In this document: piece by piece, positions 56,001 through 63,729 of the stretch | Layout: each line of letters begins with the position of its first letter | Position numbering within the stretch: position 1 is the first letter of the stretch | Assembly (NCBI RefSeq): GCF_947495995.1 | Contig: NZ_CANMAX010000005.1 | Location: 1-64,000, forward strand | Length of the DNA stretch: 64,000 nt | From: an uncultured Tenacibaculum sp. | Lineage (GTDB): Bacteria > Bacteroidota > Bacteroidia > Flavobacteriales > Flavobacteriaceae | Reading direction: 5' to 3' | Notes under the pieces: generated by a model | What the model was told of the DNA's origin: nothing | Databases searched by the model: none | What the model saw: only the letters and a program-made list of their open reading frames with translations | Made by a program: the position numbers and the translations under genes

Positions 56001-57920
56001 AATACAAGAGCTTACGCACAGTACTTTTGGAATTCTCTTTCGGAAGAAGCTCAAACTTTATTAAACACCAATATTAAAGCTTCTGGTGAAGTATTAAGTG
56101 TTTTTCCAAATAGCGATTCGTTTGCTTTCATTATTGAAAATTTAAGCACTAAAATTGCTAAATTCGCTCAGCTAAGCAAATTGTTTTCTGAATCAGAAAG
56201 TGAGCAAATTGCAAATTATCTTTTTGAAGAATTGAAACAAAACAATTCATTTCAAATTAGTACAGATGCGTTTGGTTTAAAAGATGAGTTTGTAAAAACA
56301 TTAAAGAAACAAGATGCTTATCATAAATTCAGAAACGGAATTGATAAATCAAATGAATACACTGATAAAATTCATTTAACAAAACAATGGGTAAGTTCAT
56401 TCTTGTCTTCAGCAGAAAATTCGAAACAAAATTATATCAATGAAATTGTTGCTATTTTATTATTTGAACACGAATCAACTTCTGAAGTTAAAGCAGTTCA
56501 TCCGATAGAAGACATAAAAGATTTAAGAGGAGATCACAGTACAATTATTGAAGGAACTTTTGTCTTCAACTATCATGATTTCATCTCGAATTTAGCACAA
56601 TTTGCTACTGTAGAAGTTCCGAATTTCATCAGATATAAAGAAGCGAAGCAAGAAGTAACTGAACAATTAAAAGAAGATTTAAAACTAGAAGAATTTAAAC
56701 CAAGAGTTTTATCATCTTTTGTAAGAAATAAATTAATTGACAAGGTATATTTCCCATTAATTGGAGACAATTTAGCAAAACAATTAGGAACGGTCGGAGA
56801 CAATAAACGTACCGATAGAATGGGAATGTTATTATTAATTTCTCCTCCTGGTTACGGTAAAACTACGTTGATGGAATACATATCGAATCGTTTAGGTTTG
56901 GTATTTATGAAAATTAACGGTCCGGCAATTGGTCATGAAGTGACTTCTGTTGATCCGATGTCAGCTAACAATTCTGCGTCTAGAGAAGAATTAAAAAAGC
57001 TTAATTTAGCTTTTGAAATGGGTGATAATGTGATGTTATATTTAGATGATATTCAACATTGTAATCCAGAGTTTTTACAGAAGTTTATTTCACTTTCCGA
57101 TGGAACTCGTAAGATCGAAGGAGTCTTCAATGGAAAATCGAAAACGTATGATTTACGTGGAAAGAAATTCTGTGTAATTATGGCTGGTAATCCATATACA
57201 GAAAGTGGAGATCGTTTTCAGATTCCTGACATGTTAGCTAACCGTGCCGATATTTACAATTTAGGAGATATAATTGGAGATACAGCACATTTATTCAAGT
57301 TAAGTTTAATAGAAAACTCATTAACATCGAATCCTGTTTTACATCAATTGAGCAGTAAATATTTTGAAGATGTGTATGCTTTAATTGATAAAGTGGAAAA
57401 TAATACCGCTGATGTTGATTTAAAAGGAAATCATACCAAACAAGAAATTCAGGATTACACTTCTGTTTTAGAAAAAGTAATTACGGTTAGAGATACTGTT
57501 TTAAAGGTTAATCAGGCTTATATTCAATCGGCTGCTATGGAGGACCAGTACAGGACTGAACCTTCTTTTAAACTTCAAGGTTCGTATCGTGACATGAATA
57601 AACTGGTTGCAAAAGTGGTTCCTATTATGAATGATAGCGAATTACAACGATTGTTATTATCGCATTATGAAAGTGAATCACAGACCTTAACCTCTGCTGC
57701 AGAAGGAAATCTTTTAAAGTATAAAGAGTTAATCGATAAACTTTCTGATGAAGAATTAACCAGATGGACTAGCATTAAAGAAATCTTCTTGAAAAACAAT
57801 AAACTGAAAGGTTTTGGAGATAAAAATGAAATGGCTCAAATTTTAAGTCAGATGATGGCTTTCTCTGAGAATTTAGAAGGAATTAAAGAAGCTCTACAAA
57901 AAGGATTGGAGAAGAATTAA
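53064..57920 (+). CDS. Giant AAA ATPase of the DNA-repair-ATPase type
   Basis: 1618 residues. The first 450 residues form beta-rich repeats, possibly propeller-like (RYGDLGNLITLEIKPFQEDPR, YFVYNHKLQEVQRI); a long helical/coiled region follows (about 450-870); the AAA module is near the C-terminus with Walker A PPGYGKTTLMEYI (about 1260) and Walker B VMLYLDDIQHCNPEF (about 1324), then AGNPYTESGDRFQIPDMLANRADIYNLGD, arginine-finger-like. Homologues are often labelled DNA repair ATPase without direct proof. Its place after PspA, YqiJ and flotillin genes argues for a membrane-associated MoxR-like remodelling role. Confidence 0.75.
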   Translation: MENQNNQQLDGGTYEIIQGRLQKQKQELQDRLHKLNDARKHVFGNIETKLIANDRINTENNCIARDIVSFGNISIFGYNVHFGLRTDIKLSDVFSIYEFKENHFHLQSLDMIHDETFISDFTNLYKYYRNTIFSKFAIIGNYLHMVFQLSENTKDIKTFKWLINDNQLQYIDNRSEHEYKFPTQHEFKWQEVTRDMHRYGTHSHISVLDKVFVETIGGDLTIKIEDNTDDGKGILSEPVEHIDQTLDDGQFRYGDLGNLITLEIKPFQEDPRYFVYNHKLQEVQRIESIKDTAVQLPDGHGIIFPNGYYLQTGEYKIFESDVKEVKFQKKVSSPNGEDFLYVFYATIRGLYVLMSYNIIEQEVKTPIICNGFTLLENGELCYFKTENEQTKHHVVQIWQTPYLKGDFMPSQHTDSLLFKIGNKDIVRAMAECHELINLLNKEDNYTGLYNDIAKISKDINDTYYWLPEADTHQLNEPILQINEAANAAIEEFEKVVQLKKQASKETKEINKKSDELFSKIKSTSFKSIDDFVGLLSQLRTLRGEVISLHDVRYIQKELLEALEEQVAEQNTLISKRCVQFLLNDKALAPYHKRVAEKEASLPEIKKVVEAKALEKEVNQITADLEMLIDIVSNLEIEDTSQSTKIIDNISLIFATLNQLKAGIKNSIKSLGSSEAKADFVAQLKLIDQSIINYIDMATTPEKCDEFLTKTAIQLEELEGKFADFEEFITQIIEKREEIHAAFDTRKNNLIEKRNKKAVALQTASERILKGVEKKAQSFDTIEDINGYFAADLMINKVRDIINQLRELDDAGKAEAIETKLKVAKEDALRKLKDKQELYEDGENIIKLGKHKFGVNKQVLDLTIVYKNEELYYHLTGTDFYDTIENDILLQSKKYWNQELVSENNEIYRAAYLAYKIFKNIPETELINKTQEELLTVVQQESSNLYSEGYVKGVHDSDASQILHTLVHKHHELGLLTYSPNTRAYAQYFWNSLSEEAQTLLNTNIKASGEVLSVFPNSDSFAFIIENLSTKIAKFAQLSKLFSESESEQIANYLFEELKQNNSFQISTDAFGLKDEFVKTLKKQDAYHKFRNGIDKSNEYTDKIHLTKQWVSSFLSSAENSKQNYINEIVAILLFEHESTSEVKAVHPIEDIKDLRGDHSTIIEGTFVFNYHDFISNLAQFATVEVPNFIRYKEAKQEVTEQLKEDLKLEEFKPRVLSSFVRNKLIDKVYFPLIGDNLAKQLGTVGDNKRTDRMGMLLLISPPGYGKTTLMEYISNRLGLVFMKINGPAIGHEVTSVDPMSANNSASREELKKLNLAFEMGDNVMLYLDDIQHCNPEFLQKFISLSDGTRKIEGVFNGKSKTYDLRGKKFCVIMAGNPYTESGDRFQIPDMLANRADIYNLGDIIGDTAHLFKLSLIENSLTSNPVLHQLSSKYFEDVYALIDKVENNTADVDLKGNHTKQEIQDYTSVLEKVITVRDTVLKVNQAYIQSAAMEDQYRTEPSFKLQGSYRDMNKLVAKVVPIMNDSELQRLLLSHYESESQTLTSAAEGNLLKYKELIDKLSDEELTRWTSIKEIFLKNNKLKGFGDKNEMAQILSQMMAFSENLEGIKEALQKGLEKN

Positions 57921-57928
57921 AATAATTA

Positions 57929-58459
57929 ATGAGAGATTTTTTAAAAAGAATAAAACTTATAGATGATTTACAGACAGAATTAGAAGTTGAAAAAACTGAT
58001 TTTGTTCATAAATTAAAACAAAATGTAGATGAAGGAAGCACAGGGATTTTCTCTGATGCTTTCGACATTTTCTCTAGAAGTAAAAACGATTATAAAGGAA
58101 ACGTAGATTTAAACAGTTTTAAAGTAAAACGCAGAAAAAAATTATTTGACACAAATATAAATCTTGCCGTTGCTAGCGGAACATATAATCAAAAAGGAAA
58201 TAAATTAATTATTGACACTGAAATAAATGGGTTCTCTCCTATTTTTATTCCTTTTTTTATTTTTTGCCTTTTATTTTATCCTGTATTCATTATAATTTTT
58301 TTATTCGGAGAAAATAATGATACAGCAACTATCCTATTTGCTATACCCTTTATTTTACTTCATGCAACTTTTATGATAGGAATACCTTATTTTTTGATGA
58401 GAAGAGGAGTAAAAAGATTGAAACGAGAATTAGAAAGAGAGTTTTTCTATTTGACATAA
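57929..58459 (+). CDS. Small membrane protein at the end of the AAA gene
   Basis: 176 residues, soluble N-terminal 95, then two hydrophobic helices (FIPFFIFCLLFYPVFIIIFLF; LFAIPFILLHATFMIGIPYFL) and a basic tail (RRGVKRLKRELEREFF). Starts 8 bp after the AAA stop, so likely coupled. No family recognised; could anchor the AAA protein. Confidence 0.6.
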   Translation: MRDFLKRIKLIDDLQTELEVEKTDFVHKLKQNVDEGSTGIFSDAFDIFSRSKNDYKGNVDLNSFKVKRRKKLFDTNINLAVASGTYNQKGNKLIIDTEINGFSPIFIPFFIFCLLFYPVFIIIFLFGENNDTATILFAIPFILLHATFMIGIPYFLMRRGVKRLKRELEREFFYLT

Positions 58460-58506
58460 TAGAAATCACACTTTAATTCTAAATAAAAAACTAAAAATGA
58501 ACTACT

Positions 58507-59120
58507 ATGAAAAAGGTCATTTACACGCTTCTTATTTTAGTATTAATAAATTGCTCAACTGAAAAAGAAAGTAATCCTCTTAACTCCGATGTTTAATTCA
58601 TAAAACATTCACTAAAAATGAGATTAAAGACTTACAAAAGATTTTAGATTTCTTCAATAGTGAAATATGTAAATCAGCACAAGAAAATATTGATGATTGT
58701 TATTTAAATTATTGTTCTAGGATTGGTAATGAAGTTAAAAAACACGGAATGTATAAAACTCATATTGATTTTAAAAAACAATATGAAGTATACAAGCAAA
58801 TTAATTCTAATACATTTAATGAAATATGGCTATTTCAACAAAGCTTACCTATTAGAGAAAGAAAAGATACTTTAAAATATTTAGGTTTTAATCATAGTGG
58901 TAAGTACATTCATTTTCTGAATGAATATGGTAAAGAAAATAAAGCAGTTAAAGATTATGTAAATAACTTTAATATTGCTTCAGATCTTGGACCATCAATG
59001 ATCAGTCAAGTGATTATGAATTATAAAACTTTTCAAATTGAAGATATAAAATCTAAATTATTAATTGCTATTCATTACTTAACATTGAATGATCAAAACT
59101 TAAGAAAAGAGAAGTACTAG
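58507..59120 (+). pseudogene. Lipoprotein gene broken by a frameshift
   Basis: ATG 58507 opens a signal peptide with a lipobox (MKKVIYTLLILVLINCST, Cys16) but stops at TAA 58594-58596. One base earlier, another frame is open without stop from 58584 through 59120 and codes a continuous, plausible chain (LIHKTFTKNEIKDLQKILDF ... RKEKY). A -1 shift (or +2) near 58584-58594 restores a single protein of about 204 codons. No classic slippery heptamer is seen, so mutation or sequencing error is likelier than programmed shifting. Confidence 0.65.
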
Positions 59121-59210
59121 AAATTTCATTATGACATGATTTCGAATTCATCTCCATTGAATTTAGTTCAATATTTCAGAATCTGAATATAACAACTAAC
59201 AATGTATTAA

Positions 59211-59240
59211 GATGAGAATCTGAAACAAGTTCAGATTGAC
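59211..59240. repeat. Short palindromic repeat fragment
   Basis: AATCTGAA (59217-59224), ACAAG loop, TTCAGATT (59230-59237): the GAATCTGAAACAAGTTCAG core shared by palindromic elements of many flavobacteria. The flanks are too diverged to place the ends. Confidence 0.5.
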
Positions 59241-59336
59241 GCAACTACATATTTATTTGCGGCCAGTAACTTAAAAAATTATATTTTAACACAAAGAAGT
59301 ACACGATTCTGGTCGGACTAACAGAAAGTTAAAATA

Positions 59337-59390
59337 TTAATTTCCAAAAACAGTTAACATCAATTTTATACGTTCACTATAATTTCGAAT
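59337..59390 (-). pseudogene. Remnant of the C-terminus of a second yjbQ gene
   Basis: Read leftward in one frame, this stretch gives RNYSERIKLMLTVFGN then stop, against RNYGGRRKLVLTVFGS then stop at the end of the intact yjbQ at 62582. TTCCAAAAACAGTTAA is identical in both. The rest of the gene is absent; the histidine kinase ends directly upstream, so only about 17 codons survive. Confidence 0.6.
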
Positions 59391-59398
59391 TCTTGTAA

Positions 59399-61339
59399 TT
59401 ATTCATCCAATACTAAAGGTAAACTTAACTTGGCACAAGTTCCTTTTACTCGATCATTTTCATATTTTAATTCAAAAGTATTATTGAACTTTTTCGATAA
59501 CAACTTTAATCTATCTTTAATTAAAATTATTGAATATGATTTTTTCACATTCATTGAAGAAGGAATTTCTTTTTTTATAAATCCTTCTCCGTTATCTATA
59601 ACCTCAACTAAAAGAGATTCTTTGCCCTCCATATTTTTTTTCACGTTCAATTCTATTAATCCTTTGTCATTTTTTATCCCATGAACAATTGAATTTTCTA
59701 ATAAAGGTTGCATTAACATTGGTGGAATAAGTACTGATTCTTGATCTAGAGTTTTGTCTATATTTATTTTGAAATTAAACTTATCTAAAAAGTCAGATTG
59801 CACTTCTAAATAGTTATTTAGTAACTCTACTTCTTCTTCTAATGTAATATATTCTTGAGATGAGTTTCTTAATATGTTTCTAAATAAATAACTCAACTTT
59901 CTTACGTATTCTGTTGTATTTTTAGATTCTGAAACTATTTTTCCATTGATAGCACTAAATGCATTAAATATAAAGTGCGGATTCATTTGCATCAACATTA
60001 ACTGTTGTTTCAAATTAGCTCTTTCATATTCTTCTTGTTTCCTTTTATTTTTTCTGTAATAGAGAAAAAATAATATTAGTGAAATCATAAAAACAAATAG
60101 CATTATAGCTATCACTTGATAATTTCTTATTTTAACTTCATTCTGTTTTTTTGCTTTAGACAATGACTTTATCTCATTTTCTTTTGTTTTCGTGTCAAAC
60201 TCAAGAGATAATAATTGTAAATGTTTAGATATTTTTTTTTCATTGTAATTATTGATATACTCAATAATCTTTTCATCTAAATCAACTATTTTTTTAAAAT
60301 TTCCGCTTTTGGTATAAACCTGTCTTAAATAATCATGTGTATGTAAATACAAACGTTTATTCTCCCTAGAATACTCCTTAAAAACATTTACTGAATCGAG
60401 AACATTTAAAAGTATTTTTTCTGCTTTCTTCAAGCTATCTTGATTCAACAAAACATATGCATAATTAGCTTTCGTAAAGAATTTTGTGTTAGATCTACTT
60501 TTTTTTGAATAATCTAAGTTTTTATCAAGAGATTCTTTTTGAGCTGTTTTAAAATAAACTAACGCTGAATCTATATTCTTTTCTCTGTAATGATATTCTC
60601 CTAAATTATTATAACATTTTATGTTATTCCAATTAAGAGTTTCTTTTCTTTCATTTCCTGTATGTTTTATTGTAGAATCCTTAAAGATTTTAAGAGCTTT
60701 ATGGTTATATATTTTTGCAGAATCTATATTCCCTATTGTAGCATGTAAATTCCCTATACCTAAATACGTTATAGTTGAATAAAACTTAAATCCCATTCTA
60801 TAATCATCAAGTTTTTTCTTTTTATAAAAAAGAGCTAATTCCATGTCTCCAACATTATAATGACTTTCGCCTAAAAAACCATATATGTAGGATTGCCAAC
60901 TTTTTCCATCATAACTTTTAGGAAACTTATCTATGTATAAAAGACCTTGATTAAAACTTTTTATAGCTGATATGTATTGAGATTTAAAAAATAGCTTTAA
61001 TCCTTTTATATAATATGCTTTATGTATTAACCCTCCTGAAGGTAAATAATCTGATTCTTTTTCATGAAATTCGGAAATAGCTTTATTAGAATATATTAAT
61101 GCTGAATCTTGTTTTCTTTCAACTAAACATCTAAATGCTTTAAATACATAATATTTTGTCCAAGCTTTAATATTTTTATTTTTTTTTATTGAAAATAAAA
61201 TATCCTTTTCAAAAGTTAGATTCTCTTTTACTAGTCTTAAAGTATCTATTGTTTCTTGCTCTAATAAAACTGGTTTTTGTGAAAAAATTTTTAAGGAAAT
61301 TACAATAGTTATAAGTGTTAAAATTCTTATCATTAGCAT
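59399..61339 (-). CDS. TPR-containing LytS-type sensor histidine kinase
   Basis: 646 residues: signal peptide (TLITIVISLKIFSQ), about 350 residues of TPR-like helices (LIHKAYYIKGLKLFFKSQY), one TM (VIAIMLFVFMISLILFFLYY), and a His_kinase domain with the phosphorylated His in QMNPHFIFNAFSAI (His about 454) and an N-box (LLENSIVHGIKNDKG), DNGEGF, and KKFNNTFELKYEND at the end. Divergent from its likely partner LytTR regulator, starts 20 bp apart. The periplasmic TPR domain is likely the sensor; signal unknown. Confidence 0.88.
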   Translation of the reverse strand: MLMIRILTLITIVISLKIFSQKPVLLEQETIDTLRLVKENLTFEKDILFSIKKNKNIKAWTKYYVFKAFRCLVERKQDSALIYSNKAISEFHEKESDYLPSGGLIHKAYYIKGLKLFFKSQYISAIKSFNQGLLYIDKFPKSYDGKSWQSYIYGFLGESHYNVGDMELALFYKKKKLDDYRMGFKFYSTITYLGIGNLHATIGNIDSAKIYNHKALKIFKDSTIKHTGNERKETLNWNNIKCYNNLGEYHYREKNIDSALVYFKTAQKESLDKNLDYSKKSRSNTKFFTKANYAYVLLNQDSLKKAEKILLNVLDSVNVFKEYSRENKRLYLHTHDYLRQVYTKSGNFKKIVDLDEKIIEYINNYNEKKISKHLQLLSLEFDTKTKENEIKSLSKAKKQNEVKIRNYQVIAIMLFVFMISLILFFLYYRKNKRKQEEYERANLKQQLMLMQMNPHFIFNAFSAINGKIVSESKNTTEYVRKLSYLFRNILRNSSQEYITLEEEVELLNNYLEVQSDFLDKFNFKINIDKTLDQESVLIPPMLMQPLLENSIVHGIKNDKGLIELNVKKNMEGKESLLVEVIDNGEGFIKKEIPSSMNVKKSYSIILIKDRLKLLSKKFNNTFELKYENDRVKGTCAKLSLPLVLDE

Positions 61340-61359
61340 TTAAATTATAAGGATAAAAT

Positions 61360-62091
61360 ATGATCAATGCAATAATAGTAGAAAACGACTTTAATTCTTT
61401 AAATTATATCCTTAAAATATTAAACAATTATCAAGATATATCAATATTAGGAACTGCTAATACAATAAAAAAAGGAGAACAATTAATTAAAGATTTGAAA
61501 CCTGATATTCTCTTTTTAGATATTGAGCTAGATGATGGTAATGCTTTTGATTTATTAGACAATGTTAAAACTAGAAAATTTGAAGTTATTTTTACTACAG
61601 CTTATGATACTTATTACCAAAAAGCATTTCAGCATTTTGCCTTAAACTACTTATTAAAACCTATTGACCCTCTAGAGTTAGATTCAGTATTAAATCATTA
61701 TAGAAGCACAACAGTTAAATATAACTCACAAAAATTAAGTCAGTTTAGAAACTTTATTAAAAACGATAATTCTAAAATTTTACTAAATATAGGTGGTAGC
61801 TATATTGCTGTATCTTTAGATGACATAATTTATTGTAAAGCTAATCAAAACTTTACTATATTTCAATTAACTTCAGGGAAATCAGAAATGATTTCTAATC
61901 CTCTAAAATATTATACTGAATTATTTTTTGATAAAAATTTCTTTAAAGCTAATAGGTCTTTTTTAATAAATATTACACACATTAAAAGAATTATCAAAAG
62001 AGAAAGTATAGAAATGACAAATGGCGAAACTATAAATGTTTCCGTAAAGAATCGTCAAAATCTTAATGAGATGATTAAAATTCTTTCTTAG
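61360..62091 (+). CDS. LytTR-family response regulator
   Basis: 243 residues: receiver domain (1-120) with acidic pocket at VENDF (near 8-11) and phospho-acceptor Asp54 in DILFLDIELDDG, then a LytTR DNA-binding domain (about 145-243; KILLNIGGSYIAVSLDDIIYCKANQ, FKANRSFLINITHIKRI). Pairs with the divergent histidine kinase. LytTR regulators often control secreted peptides or bacteriocins; a GG-leader peptide gene follows 247 bp downstream. Confidence 0.92.
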   Translation: MINAIIVENDFNSLNYILKILNNYQDISILGTANTIKKGEQLIKDLKPDILFLDIELDDGNAFDLLDNVKTRKFEVIFTTAYDTYYQKAFQHFALNYLLKPIDPLELDSVLNHYRSTTVKYNSQKLSQFRNFIKNDNSKILLNIGGSYIAVSLDDIIYCKANQNFTIFQLTSGKSEMISNPLKYYTELFFDKNFFKANRSFLINITHIKRIIKRESIEMTNGETINVSVKNRQNLNEMIKILS

Positions 62092-62184
62092 GTTATATTA
62101 TTCTCTTATCATTGTTTATTACCTAGTCATCAGTTAATTTACTTCACTAATCATTTTTAATGATCAACCTAAAGTTTAAACCAA

Positions 62185-62192
62185 TAGGTTTG
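62185..62192 (+). promoter_or_regulatory. -7 box before the GG-leader peptide gene
   Basis: TAGGTTTG is an exact TAnnTTTG, 146 bp before the peptide ATG, implying a long leader. The 246-bp gap from 62092 is otherwise AT-rich with no gene seen; AAAGTTTAA just upstream is a weak LytTR-site look-alike only. Confidence 0.4.
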
Positions 62193-62337
62193 TAACTATG
62201 AAATACTATTTTATTCAATTAAAACCTTAAACTGGGAAAATTGTTAAGTAGTTAAAAAGAAAATATTCATCTACAGACATAATCTTTGAATGTCTATAAA
62301 TTTTCAAAGTATTAACCAATTTTAAATTTTAATTATT

Positions 62338-62520
62338 ATGAAAAAATCAATTTTAAATCTAGGAAAAACTTTAGGTAAAGATGAGCAAAAAAATGTTTTT
62401 GGAGGTATTGATATTACAATTACTGCCGAATGTGGTTTTATGGGGTTAGGAAAACCTTACAAGAAATGTCCTGCTGGAGCTGCTTGTATTAGTGGTAAAT
62501 GTCGCTATGTTTTATTATAG
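62338..62520 (+). CDS. Double-glycine-leader peptide (bacteriocin or pheromone-like)
   Basis: 60 residues. MKKSILNLGKTLGKDEQKNV-FGG (residues 1-23) is a typical flavobacterial GG-type leader with the hydrophobic pattern and Gly-Gly cleavage site of peptides exported by peptidase-containing ABC transporters. The 37-residue core has four cysteines (Cys32, 44, 50, 55) and is cationic and glycine-rich. No maturase or PCAT transporter is in the window. Its place after a LytTR two-component pair suggests regulated secretion. Confidence 0.7.
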   Translation: MKKSILNLGKTLGKDEQKNVFGGIDITITAECGFMGLGKPYKKCPAGAACISGKCRYVLL

Positions 62521-62538
62521 GAAACTCTTTATAAGTTC

Positions 62539-62569
62539 ACAAGGAAGAAAAAATAATTTTCTTCCTTGT
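62539..62569. terminator. Hairpin between GG-peptide and yjbQ genes
   Basis: Perfect 13-bp arms ACAAGGAAGAAAA / TTTTCTTCCTTGT around AATAA. It is flanked by A/T-rich sequence rather than a long U-tract, so terminator strength is moderate; position between convergent genes fits a shared terminator. Confidence 0.6.
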
Positions 62570-62581
62570 ATTATATCATTT

Positions 62582-63004
62582 TCAACTTCCAAAAACAGTT
62601 AATACCAATTTTCTCCGTCCGCCATAATTTCGATGTTCACCCAAGTAAATTCCTTGCCAAGTTCCTAAGTTTAACTTTCCGCTAGTAATAGGGATTTGAA
62701 CTTGACAACCCAACATCGAACTTTTTATATGTGCTGGCATATCATCTGCTCCTTCGTAATCATGTTTATAATATGGCATATTTTCAGGAATCATTTTATT
62801 GATATGCGTTTCAAAATCCATACGAACAGTTGGATCTGCATTTTCATTAATCGTTAAACTCGCTGAAGTATGCTTTATAAATACTTGTAATTGTCCGATA
62901 GCAATTTCTCTTATTTCTGGAATTTCATTTAGTACAATATCTGTGATTAAATGATATCCTCTTTCGAATGCAGGTAAACTAATTTCTTTTTGGTAAAATT
63001 TCAT
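62582..63004 (-). CDS. YjbQ family (secondary thiamine-phosphate synthase-like)
   Basis: 140 residues with the family core FIKHTSASLTINENADPTVR, YKHDYEGADDMPAHIKSSMLG, GTWQGIYLGEHRNYGGRRKLVL. The YjbQ fold has weak thiamine-phosphate synthase-like activity in some members; the real role is unsettled. The gene at 63016 starts just upstream (11 bp), suggesting an operon. Confidence 0.9.
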   Translation of the reverse strand: MKFYQKEISLPAFERGYHLITDIVLNEIPEIREIAIGQLQVFIKHTSASLTINENADPTVRMDFETHINKMIPENMPYYKHDYEGADDMPAHIKSSMLGCQVQIPITSGKLNLGTWQGIYLGEHRNYGGRRKLVLTVFGS

Positions 63005-63015
63005 ACAATTTTAGT

Positions 63016-63546
63016 TTAAGATAACTCCAATTTAATTTGTTGTAGTGATTTATTTGTAGTCAATATCTTCTCTATTATTCTCTCTTGTAAAACCTCCAAT
63101 TCTTCATCATGATATTGCATCCATTTCGTGTTTTTAAACACCTCTTCTACCTCTTTTTTCTTTTTAAAAATAACCGTTAAATTAAATAATTTTTCTTTCT
63201 CTTTTTCTTCTGGTTTGTAAACCTCTACTTTTTCAGTTTCAAAATCAATTTTCAATCCGAATAGTTTTTCATCGGAAGTTAAACTATAAAAATCAGTCCA
63301 TTTTGCATATCCTACATAATAATTCTGATTCTGATATTTAGTTACTCCATTCAATTTCCATCTACAATTTGCTACTCTTCCCCAATGATTCGAATATCGA
63401 TATACTCCTTTTTCTGTATATACATAAGTACTACCTGATTTACTTTTAAAATGAATATTTTCTTCTTTTAAAACATCAGATGTTTTGAATTCAAATTGAC
63501 AGTAGGTGTGTTTAAAAAAGTTTGTTCTATTGTATTTAGTTTGCAT
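63016..63546 (-). CDS. Conserved hypothetical protein upstream of yjbQ
   Basis: 176 residues, no signal peptide. TYVYTEKGVYRYSNHWGRVANCRWKL and YVGYAKWTDFYSLT suggest a compact alpha/beta domain rich in Tyr and Trp; the second half is charged (EEKEKEKLFNLTVIFKKKKEVEEVF). The pairing with yjbQ is the only context clue. Confidence 0.65.
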   Translation of the reverse strand: MQTKYNRTNFFKHTYCQFEFKTSDVLKEENIHFKSKSGSTYVYTEKGVYRYSNHWGRVANCRWKLNGVTKYQNQNYYVGYAKWTDFYSLTSDEKLFGLKIDFETEKVEVYKPEEKEKEKLFNLTVIFKKKKEVEEVFKNTKWMQYHDEELEVLQERIIEKILTTNKSLQQIKLELS

Positions 63547-63595
63547 TGAACGCTTCTATTCTTTTATTCAACAAACCTAAAACTATTACTGTAAA

Positions 63596-63634
63596 TAAAA
63601 AAAGCCCGAAAAGTTTTAATTACTTTTCAGGCTT
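63596..63634 (-). terminator. Intrinsic terminator after the T9SS cargo gene
   Basis: Read leftward: AAGCCTGAAAAGT / ACTTTTCGGGCTT (U-G pair) then seven T. The plus strand has a mismatch at the same place, so it belongs to the leftward gene ending at 63730. Confidence 0.7.
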
Positions 63635-63729
63635 AATTGCTTAGAATGTTGAAAATATGATGAAAAACACTAATGAATATAAAAGCAAGAGCAGAATTTC
63701 TAGTCTATATTTCTTTATAGCATTCATCA

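Noticed and set aside
62172..62193. LytTR-like direct repeats before the GG-peptide gene
   Set aside because: AAAGTTTAA and TAGGTTTGT only partly fit the LytTR consensus and are spaced about 14 bp, not the usual interval.
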